Below, piece after piece: positions 57,669 to 64,000 of a DNA stretch of 64,000 bases. This DNA is from JAPHSX01 sp039714395 (GTDB lineage: Bacteria > Pseudomonadota > Gammaproteobacteria > Thiohalomonadales > Thiohalomonadaceae). Made by a program: the position numbers and the translations under genes. The stretch's first letter is position 1. Every line of letters begins with the position of its first letter. The stretch lies in assembly GCA_039714395.1 (NCBI GenBank), contig JBDLJH010000018.1, positions 1 through 64,000 on the forward strand, written 5' to 3'. Below the pieces are notes generated by a model. It did not search any database, was not told the DNA's origin, and saw only the letters and a program-made list of their open reading frames with translations.

Positions 57669-59912
57669 ATGAAGAGTAATAATAATATTGATCGCATGAA
57701 TGAGATGCCTGAAGAGGATGAAATTGACCTCTCTGAGTACATCGGACTTCTATTTGAGAATCGTCTGCTAATTGGTGGTGTCACGGTTCTGTTTTTTGTT
57801 GTTGCCGTGACCTACGCCATCTTCGCTACGCCGATTTATAAGGCCGATGCCCTGGTTCAGATAGAAGAACAGGGTAGCAAAATGCAGGGCGTAGATGAGT
57901 TGGCGGCCATGATGGGTTCAGATGCCGCATCATCAGTTACCGAGATTGAGATCATTAAGTCACGCAAGGTGTTGGGTGATGTTGTAAACAGGATGGGGCT
58001 GGATATCTCGGTCAAGCCCGTTCGCTTCCCGCTGTTTGGTGATCTGCTGGCAAGAAGGCATGTGAAGGCAGGAGAGCCGGTAGAGCCATGGTTAGGCTTC
58101 TCAAGTTATGCCTGGGGTGGTGAGCGGGTTACGGTCGATCGCTTTGATGTGAGAAGAGAGCTTATTGGGCAGCCTTACATCTTGCATGCAGGTGAGGGTG
58201 GCAACTATTCACTTTTATCCAGTGATGGAGCAGTTGTTCTTGAGGGTAAGGTCGGTGTGGCAGCGAAGAGTGCCTCCGGAAGTCTTCAATTATTTATCAG
58301 TCAGTTGGTGGCACGAAGTGATACCCGATTTATTTTGACAAAACTCTCTAACCAATCCGTTATCGCTGGATTGCAGAAAAGGATTCGAGTTAGTGAGAAA
58401 GGCCGAAAGACAGGCATTCTCTCTATTAGTCTGGAAGGGGCGGATAGAGGAAGAATAGATGCAATTGTTGAGAACTTAACGAATAGTTATCTGCGGCAAA
58501 ATGTAGAGAGACGTTCAGAGGAATCTGAACGAATGCTGGAATTTATTCGTGGGCAGATGCCTGTGATGCGTACTGATCTGGATACGGCAGAACAGGCGTT
58601 AAACCAGTTGCGGGAAAGTAAGGGAACAATTGATTTAAGCTTTGAGAGTCAAAATCTGATTAAGCGTATTTCAGAGATTGAGACCAATATCTCTTCTCTT
58701 AAACTTGAACGTGCAGAACTAACCCAGAAAATCACGGAATCACACCCGATAATACAGGGGCTCGACGAAAAAATAGTGAATCTGAAAGGTCAGCGCCATG
58801 AGTTAGAGGCACAACTGCAATTAGTGCCAGAAACAGAACTTGAATCGGTAAAGCTTAGTCGCGATGTGACAGTTGCCAGTGAACTGTACATGTTGTTGTT
58901 GAATAAATCACAAGAGTTGAAGGTGGCGAAGGCAGGCACGATAGGTAATGTACGGATTGTAGATGAGGCTGTGGCCGGTGAACTCCCGGTAAAGCCAAAG
59001 AAGGCGCTCATTGTTGCCGTGAGCATTCTGCTTGGGTTTATTTCTGGTGTCATGTTGGCCGCGATGCGTAAGGCCCTGAATAAGACGGTGGAAGACCCTG
59101 CTGTTATAGAGAAACAGCTGGGGTATCCGATCTATGCTGAGATCCCATTCTCTGAATACCAGGAGGAAATGGTAAAGACCGGTAAGAAGTCGCTTAGTAA
59201 GACACACTATGATTTATTAGCTCATGCTAATCCGGATGACCCGGTTATTGAAAGCTTGCGAAGCCTTAGAACCAGCATGCAGTTTGCGTTAATGGAAGCG
59301 GAGAATAATATCGTTTCTATCTCAGGCCCTGCCCCTGAAATCGGTAAGTCTTTTATCTCTGCAAACTTTGCCTATTTGATGGCGGAGTCTGGAAAGAAGA
59401 TTCTGCTTATTGATGCCGACCTTCGAAAGGGACACTTGAATAGTTACTTCAATATTGAGAAGTCACCGGGCATATCTGAGATGTTGTCAGGTTCTAATAC
59501 TCTGGATGAGATAGTTCATAAAGGTTGCATCTCGGAGAATCTGGATCTCATCACTACAGGTGTTTATCCCCCTAATCCGTCAGAGCTGTTAATGAGTGAT
59601 GCCTTCCGTAATTTTCTGCAAAGTATAAAAGACAAATATGATCTGGTTATTATCGATACACCACCTGTGCTGGCGGTTACCGACCCGGTCATTGTGGGGC
59701 AGTACGTGGCAACCAATTTTATGGTGGTGCGCTCGCGTCGGCATCATCTACGTGAAATTCATGAGGCATTCAAACGCTTCGAACAGAATGCCATTGATGT
59801 TAAAGGAATTATCTTTAATGGGGTTCAGATGGCAAAGAGCGGCTATGGGAACAAGTATGGATATGGTTATAAGTACTATGGCTATCAGTATGAATATAAG
59901 GATAAGTCTTAA
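57669..59912 (+). CDS. wzc: polysaccharide co-polymerase and tyrosine autokinase (Wzc-like)
   Basis: A 747-residue inner-membrane protein. A Wzz domain (DEIDLSEYIGLLFENRLLIGG and first membrane helix) is followed by a periplasmic coiled coil (about residues 270-400), a second membrane helix near 440, then the BY-kinase domain with Walker A PEIGKSFISANFA (near residue 557), Walker A' LLIDADLRKG and Walker B LVIIDTPPVL. The C-terminus is a Tyr-rich cluster (YGNKYGYGYKYYGYQYEY), the autophosphorylation tail. Counteracted by the phosphatase encoded upstream. Confidence 0.94.
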   Translation: MKSNNNIDRMNEMPEEDEIDLSEYIGLLFENRLLIGGVTVLFFVVAVTYAIFATPIYKADALVQIEEQGSKMQGVDELAAMMGSDAASSVTEIEIIKSRKVLGDVVNRMGLDISVKPVRFPLFGDLLARRHVKAGEPVEPWLGFSSYAWGGERVTVDRFDVRRELIGQPYILHAGEGGNYSLLSSDGAVVLEGKVGVAAKSASGSLQLFISQLVARSDTRFILTKLSNQSVIAGLQKRIRVSEKGRKTGILSISLEGADRGRIDAIVENLTNSYLRQNVERRSEESERMLEFIRGQMPVMRTDLDTAEQALNQLRESKGTIDLSFESQNLIKRISEIETNISSLKLERAELTQKITESHPIIQGLDEKIVNLKGQRHELEAQLQLVPETELESVKLSRDVTVASELYMLLLNKSQELKVAKAGTIGNVRIVDEAVAGELPVKPKKALIVAVSILLGFISGVMLAAMRKALNKTVEDPAVIEKQLGYPIYAEIPFSEYQEEMVKTGKKSLSKTHYDLLAHANPDDPVIESLRSLRTSMQFALMEAENNIVSISGPAPEIGKSFISANFAYLMAESGKKILLIDADLRKGHLNSYFNIEKSPGISEMLSGSNTLDEIVHKGCISENLDLITTGVYPPNPSELLMSDAFRNFLQSIKDKYDLVIIDTPPVLAVTDPVIVGQYVATNFMVVRSRRHHLREIHEAFKRFEQNAIDVKGIIFNGVQMAKSGYGNKYGYGYKYYGYQYEYKDKS

Positions 59913-59933
59913 AATAAGTCGCTTTGAACTATG

Positions 59934-59987
59934 GTAGGAGCGGCTCTGCCGCGATGTTTAATGGAATCGCGCTAGAAGCGCTCCTAC
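59934..59987. repeat. BIME-type REP pair, copy A
   Basis: Two REP-like units face each other: GTAGGAGCGGCTCTGCCGCG and, on the other strand, GTAGGAGCGCTTCTAGCGCG. Each begins with GTAG followed by a palindrome, as is typical of REPs acted on by RAYT transposases. Located between the convergent ends of wzc and acs. Confidence 0.88.
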
Positions 59988-60069
59988 AACGGGGTATTCT
60001 GAGAGAGTTGGGCGTTGATCGGGCCGATGCGTATTGCCACCATTAGTTAGAGGTGACCCCTGAACTACG

Positions 60070-60122
60070 GTAGGAGCGGCTCTGCCGCGATGTTTATGGA
60101 ATCGCGCTAGAAGCGCTCCTAC
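60070..60122. repeat. BIME-type REP pair, copy B
   Basis: A near-identical second copy of the BIME at 59934-59987, one base shorter in the linker. The 80 bases between the copies resemble, in reverse complement, the linker between the copies at 62.7-62.9 kb. Confidence 0.88.
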
Positions 60123-60172
60123 AACGGGGCTTCTGTTTTATCTTTTGACTGCCTACTTTTAACTGACCATGA

Positions 60173-62118
60173 TTAGAGGCTGGTTCTGTTCTCAATTAGA
60201 TCTTCAACCACAGCCGGATCGGCGAGGGTCGAGGTATCCCCGATCGAGTCCTGCTCATTGGCGGCGATCTTGCGCAGGATACGGCGCATGATCTTTCCCG
60301 AGCGGGTCTTCGGTAGCCCCGGTGCCCACTGAATGACATCGGGTGAGGCGATGGGGCCGATTTCAGTTCTGACCTGCTTGATGAGCTCCTGACGCAGCTC
60401 CTCGGTGGGTTCTATCTCTTTTACCAAAGTGACGTAGGCATAGATCCCCTCACCCTTGATGTCGTGAGGGAAGCCAACCACTGCCGCCTCGGCGACCGCA
60501 TCGTGCAGCACCAGTGCGCTCTCTACCTCAGCGGTGCCCATACGGTGGCCCGAGACGTTGAGCACATCGTCCATGCGACCAGTGATCCAGTAGTCGCCAT
60601 CGGCATCACGCCTGGCACCATCACCGGAGAAGTATTTGCCCTTGTAGTCGCTGAAGTAGGTCTTGATGAAGCGTTTATGATCGCCGTAGATGCTACGCAT
60701 TATTCCCGGCCATGGGGCGATCATTACCAGTGCACCCTCGGCCTCACCCTCCAGCACTTCACCCGTTTGCGCATCCACGATGGCCGGCTGTACACCAAAG
60801 AAGGGACGACTGGCTGAGCCCGGCTTCAGTGCCGTGGCACCCGGTAGCGGGGTGAGCATGTGGCCGCCGGTCTCGGTCTGCCACCAGGTATCAACGATGG
60901 GGCAGCGCTCTTCACCCACCACGCGGTAGTACCACTCCCACGCCTCGGGGTTTATCGGCTCTCCGACAGTACCCAGCAGGCGCAGACTCTTGCGTGAAGT
61001 GCTCTTTACCGGCTCATCACCCTCGCGCATTAGTGCACGGATCGCGGTGGGGGCGGTGTAGAAGACCGATACCTGGTGCTTGTCGACCACCTGCCAGAAG
61101 CGTGAGGCATCGGGATAGGTGGGGATGCCTTCAAAGGAGAGGGTGGTGGCACCGATGGCCAGCGGGCCGTAAACCAGATAGCTGTGGCCGGTGACCCAGC
61201 CGACATCGGCGGTGCACCAGTAAACATCCCCCTCGCGCAGGTCGAAGGTGTACTTGGTGGTCATTGCCGCATAGAGCAGGTAGCCGCCGGTGGTATGCAG
61301 CACGCCCTTGGGTTTACCGGTGGAGCCGGAGGTGTAGAGGATAAACAGCGGGTCTTCGGCATCCATCTCCTCACAGGGGCACTCATCGGCCATATGGGTC
61401 ATTGCCTCGTGATACCAGAGGTCTCGCTCGGTATTCCACGCCACATCGCCACCTGTGCGGCGTACAGTCACCACGGTGTGGACATTGGGGCACTGCTCCA
61501 GTGCCTTGTCGGTATTGGCCTTGAGCGGCACAGGACGGCCGCCACGCACCCCCTCATCGGCGGTAATGACCACCTGGCAGTCAGAGTCGAGGATGCGCCC
61601 TTTTAATGCCTCGGGGGAGAAGCCACCGAAGACCACCGAGTGCACCGCACCGATACGGGCACAGGCGAGCATGGCGTAGGCGGCCTCGGGCACCATCGGC
61701 ATGTAGATGCAGACACGGTCGCCCTTCTTAACACCGCGAGATTTGAGCAGGTTGCCGAACTTGGAGACCTCTTCGTGCAGTTCCTTGTAGGTGATTTTTT
61801 TATCATTGGTGGGATCATCTCCCTCCCAGATGATGGCGGTCTGCTCGCCACGGCTCTCCAGGTGGCGGTCGATGCAGTTATGGGCAACATTAAGTTTGCC
61901 ACCCTCGAACCACTTGATCTGCAGATCGTTATCAAAGTTCCAGTCGAGCACCCTGTCCCATGGTTTTGACCAGTCGAGAAACTCGCGGGCCTGTTCGCCC
62001 CAGAAGCCTTCAGGGTCATCGACTGAGCGCTGGTACATCTCGTTATAGCGCGCCTCATCGATATGGGCGCTGGCGGCGAAGTCGGACGGAACGGGATAGA
62101 CTTTGGACTGGTGCGACA
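60173..62118 (-). CDS. acs: acetyl-coenzyme A synthetase
   Basis: Activates acetate with ATP and CoA through acetyl-AMP. I start at 62118 (MSHQSKVYPVPSDFAASAHI), preceded by TAGGAGAA; this gives 648 residues, the usual Acs length, while the frame from 62170 adds 17 residues. Motifs seen: YTSGSTGKPKGVLHTTGGY for ATP/AMP binding, WWQTETGGHMLTPLPG and YWITGRMDDVLNVSGHR; the regulated acetylation lysine lies in PKTRSGKIMRRILRKIA near the C-terminus. Single gene flanked by BIME repeats on one side and diverging from the rhodanese gene on the other. Confidence 0.96.
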
Positions 62119-62259
62119 TGCTTGTTCTCCTAAAAGGGGTATCACTGTTCTTATTTGTCGAACATACCACAGCTAACTGGGAATTCCAGCTACCGAGGCC
62201 GGGTCAGAGTTGGCAGGGAATCACCATTACCCTATGATCGAGCACTTGCCTCGATCCTC

Positions 62260-62287
62260 TTGCAATATTAGCTGAAGCTAATATACT
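62260..62287 (+). promoter_or_regulatory. promoter with perfect palindrome upstream of the rhodanese gene
   Basis: TTGCAA (62260-62265) and TATACT (62282-62287) with 16-bp spacing. A perfect inverted repeat ATATTAGCT-GA-AGCTAATAT (62265-62284) covers the spacer and overlaps both boxes. This is the expected layout of a repressor operator. An AT-rich palindrome of this type would suit an ArsR-family repressor such as the sulfide-responsive BigR/SqrR group; the assignment is speculative. Confidence 0.6.
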
Positions 62288-62325
62288 ATGGGTTAATTTA
62301 ATAGTTTAGTGAAAAGGTATGGAAT

Positions 62326-62658
62326 ATGTTCTCCTCTATTAAGAATATCGATGCACAGGAACTGGCGCAGTGGATGGCTGATGATGCGAAGAAGTTCCGC
62401 ATTATTGATGTGCGTGAGCCGAGGGAGATCGCCCAGGGTTCTATCTCTGGTGCCGAGGCAATGCCTATGTCAGTACTGGGTAGCCGTCTGGGCGAGCTGG
62501 AGAAGGATGAGCAGATAGTCTTTATCTGCCGTAGCGGGGCTCGCTCGGGGCAGGTTTGTGCCTATCTGGAGCAGAACGGCTTTGATAGTGTATTTAATCT
62601 ACACGGCGGTGTGATGGGCTGGGCACAAAATGGTTTTGAGTTTGTGCAGGTCGCCTGA
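62326..62658 (+). CDS. single-domain rhodanese (sulfurtransferase)
   Basis: A 110-residue rhodanese domain: IDAQELAQWMADDAKKFRIIDVREPREIAQGSISGAEAMPM and the active-site loop CRSGARS, whose cysteine at about residue 69 takes the persulfide, then HGGVMGWAQNGF. Such proteins transfer sulfane sulfur in the cytoplasm. It has its own promoter with palindromic operator and diverges from acs. Confidence 0.9.
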   Translation: MFSSIKNIDAQELAQWMADDAKKFRIIDVREPREIAQGSISGAEAMPMSVLGSRLGELEKDEQIVFICRSGARSGQVCAYLEQNGFDSVFNLHGGVMGWAQNGFEFVQVA

Positions 62659-62669
62659 GGTGTAGTCAT

Positions 62670-62970
62670 TAAACATCGCGGCAGAGCCGCTCCTACCGTA
62701 GTTCAGGCTTTACCTCTGACTAACAGTGGTAATACGCATCTGTTTGATCAATTCCAGACTGTTTAAAATGGCCCCGTTGTAGGAGCGCTTACAGCGCGAT
62801 TTCATAAACATCGCGGCAGAGCCGCTCCTACCGTAGTTCAGGCTTTACCTCTGACTACTAACAGTGGTAATACGCATCTGTTTGATTAATTCCCGACTGT
62901 TTAAAATGGCCCCGTTGTAGGAGCGCTTCTAGCGCGATTTCAATAAACATCGCGGCAGAGCCGCTCCTAC
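62670..62970. repeat. tandem array of BIME units (2 full units of 135 and 139 bp plus a third REP)
   Basis: Repeats start at 62670, 62805 and 62944. Each unit holds the REP (CATCGCGGCAGAGCCGCTCC, then TAC), a 60-70-bp linker and the inverted second REP (GTAGGAGCGCTTCTAGCGCG). The linkers of units 1 and 2 differ by a few bases and a 3-bp insertion (CTA). They fill the space between the convergent rhodanese and hypothetical genes. The same linker sequence appears inverted at 60.0 kb. Confidence 0.9.
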
Positions 62971-62991
62971 AGATCACACTGAATCTTTGAA

Positions 62992-63429
62992 TTAGCTGAA
63001 AATATTTTGCCACCAGCGGCGACGATTATTGGGCGGCGGGATCGTTGCCTTCAGGTCTACGGGTGGCAGGGTGGAGAGGACCCAGCCGGGTAGTACCTCA
63101 CCCCAGCCTGGACCACATGAGCTGCCAAGATGGTTGGGATCGTAGATCTTGATCAGGGTGGGTGATTCACGATCATCTACATAGACGATGCCGCAGTAAT
63201 CCTCCTGATGTTCGCTGTGAAGCAGTTTATCTATCTCTTCGATGAAGCTTGTTACCTGTTCAGCCGTTGCGGGCTGTTGTGGCACTGTTTCACCCACCGC
63301 GTAGAGGTGCCAGCCTGCATTGGCCTGAGCGCGCAGGGTCTGCCAGAGCATGTCGAGTTCTTCCCACTTGAGGATGTTGCTCAGGTAGCCCTTGTAGGCG
63401 CTAAGGAAGGGGGTGTTTTGCGTTGTCAT
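62992..63429 (-). CDS. conserved hypothetical protein downstream of gluQ
   Basis: A 145-residue soluble protein without signal peptide or membrane segment. Visible features are a Trp-rich helical N-terminal half (LKWEELDMLWQTLRAQANAGWHLYAVGE) and a central part CGIVYVDDRESPTLIKIYDPNHLGSSCG resembling an alpha-beta fold, then a basic tail (NNRRRWWQNIFS). I do not recognise a characterised family. It follows gluQ by 11 bases on the same strand, so they are co-transcribed. Confidence 0.75.
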   Translation of the reverse strand: MTTQNTPFLSAYKGYLSNILKWEELDMLWQTLRAQANAGWHLYAVGETVPQQPATAEQVTSFIEEIDKLLHSEHQEDYCGIVYVDDRESPTLIKIYDPNHLGSSCGPGWGEVLPGWVLSTLPPVDLKATIPPPNNRRRWWQNIFS

Positions 63430-63440
63430 GCTGCTTATCT

Positions 63441-64000
63441 TTACTCTTTATCGGTTGGCAGGGAGTTGCCATTGCTTTGTCTCAGTGGGCTGGCAAGTGT
63501 ACGGGGTATGAACTTGCTGTTCCAGTTGTTGACTGCCCAGTTCCACAGTGCTCTGAGATCACCTTCTAGCAACTCGGGTAAGGGGTGCTGGCCGAGAAAG
63601 GCCAGTCCCTGCCACAGGGCGGGGAGGGGATTGTCGTTGCTCAGGGCTGTGGCGAAGGTCTGCTTGCTCAGCTTCTGTCCGCTCTCATTGACGACCAGCG
63701 GCAGATGCAGGTAGCCGGGGGTGTCGAGTCCTAACGCCTGTTGCAGGGCGATCTGGCGTGGGGTGTTGTCTAGCAGATCGCTGCCACGCACGACCTCAGT
63801 AATGCCTTGATAGGCATCGTCCACGACCACTGCAAGCTGGTAGGCAAAGAGGCCGTCGGCCCGAAGCAGTACGAAATCCCCTACCTCTTTGTCGATCTGC
63901 TGTGAAAAATCTCCCTGAACCACATCATCGAAGCTGATCTTTTGCTCGGCAGTGAGCAGGCGTACGGCATGGCGCTGATGCTGGCTGATGGCAGCATTAC
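63441..64000 (-). CDS. gluQ: glutamyl-Q tRNA(Asp) synthetase, 3' part (partial)
   Basis: The C-terminal part of GluQRS, which attaches glutamate to queuosine of tRNA-Asp. The frame is open to the window edge, so the N-terminal part with the HIGH motif is outside; the GTG at 63923 is an internal codon. Seen are DFVLLRADGLFAYQLAVVVDDAYQGITEVVRGSDLLDNTPRQ and LVVNESGQKLSKQTFA (KMSKS-like loop LSKQ). No anticodon-binding domain follows, as expected for this truncated GluRS paralogue. Confidence 0.93.
   Translation of the reverse strand, partial: NAAISQHQRHAVRLLTAEQKISFDDVVQGDFSQQIDKEVGDFVLLRADGLFAYQLAVVVDDAYQGITEVVRGSDLLDNTPRQIALQQALGLDTPGYLHLPLVVNESGQKLSKQTFATALSNDNPLPALWQGLAFLGQHPLPELLEGDLRALWNWAVNNWNSKFIPRTLASPLRQSNGNSLPTDKE

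Noticed and set aside
29256..59912. A prophage or integrative element around the polysaccharide locus
   Set aside because: No integrase, attachment-site repeats next to a tRNA, or phage structural genes were found; the only tRNA is far away in the nusA operon.
62119..62175. Extended -10 (TG-G-TATGTT on the minus strand) as acs promoter
   Set aside because: No acceptable -35 box and only a moderate match; not strong enough to list.

Overview
The window reads as chromosome of a gammaproteobacterium. The basis is the separate (non-fused) nuoD/nuoE junction, a nuoE-N operon followed by a DUF2818 gene, the metY-rimP-nusA-infB-rbfA-truB-rpsO-pnp order known from E. coli, and REP/BIME repeats of the GTAG type. 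A serine O-succinyltransferase-like MetX, Acs, rhodanese and GluQRS complete the picture. A free-living or symbiotic sulfur-oxidising lineage would fit, but the genus cannot be fixed from the sequence alone.

Layout. 1-11.8 kb: end of nuoD, then nuoE-N (respiratory complex I), closed by a strong terminator. 12-21.1 kb: DUF2818 gene, initiator tRNA-Met with its own promoter and terminator, then the transcription/translation operon rimP to pnp. 21.1-28.6 kb: mixed housekeeping and accessory genes (TPR-like membrane protein, PhnD-like binding protein, MalM-like lipoprotein, DUF389 protein, four-helix-bundle protein, MetX family enzyme, RelB/YafQ module, thioredoxin-like protein). 28.6-29.2 kb: a HigB/HigA-type module whose toxin is frameshifted by a 7-bp duplication. 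29.2-52.7 kb: a large, partly AT-rich surface polysaccharide locus. It holds two nucleotide-sugar dehydrogenases, WbpB/WbpD, Wzx, a probable Wzy, glycosyltransferases, a WbpG-HisH-HisF acetamidino set, a CapE/F/G (UDP-L-FucNAc) set, a sulfotransferase, an initiating sugar-phosphate transferase, a DegT aminotransferase and a WbpM-like dehydratase. 52.8-54.3 kb: RHH/Doc and Phd/VapC modules. 54.4-59.9 kb: a beta-CASP metallo-hydrolase, zinc-ribbon protein, LMW phosphatase, Wza and Wzc. 60-64 kb: acs, rhodanese, a hypothetical gene and the 3' part of gluQ, with BIME repeats at the convergent gene ends.

How the genes fit together. The sugar genes predict UDP-GlcNAc derivatives: di-acetamido uronic acids modified to acetamidino by WbpG/HisH/HisF, N-acetyl-fucosamine, and a 4-amino-4,6-dideoxy sugar from the WbpM/DegT pair. 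A monotopic sugar transferase primes them on the lipid carrier, Wzx and a putative Wzy flip and polymerise, and Wza/Wzc/LMW-PTP export and control chain length; a sulfotransferase may sulfate the product. The wbpE-type aminotransferase next to wbpD is a pseudogene, so the DegT gene at 49.4 kb may substitute.

The most unusual structure is a family of at least ten intergenic arrays of 7-bp units, AGTCNNN or GACTNNN, often in head-to-head arrangement and with shared edge boxes. They flank a four-helix-bundle gene, sit beside most of the toxin-antitoxin modules, and have run into the 3' ends of two coding genes. A scrapyard of gene fragments (cysC, rmlB, HEPN, RAYT transposase, phosphomannomutase, glmS, wbpE, IS3 orfA) marks past rearrangement of the polysaccharide locus.
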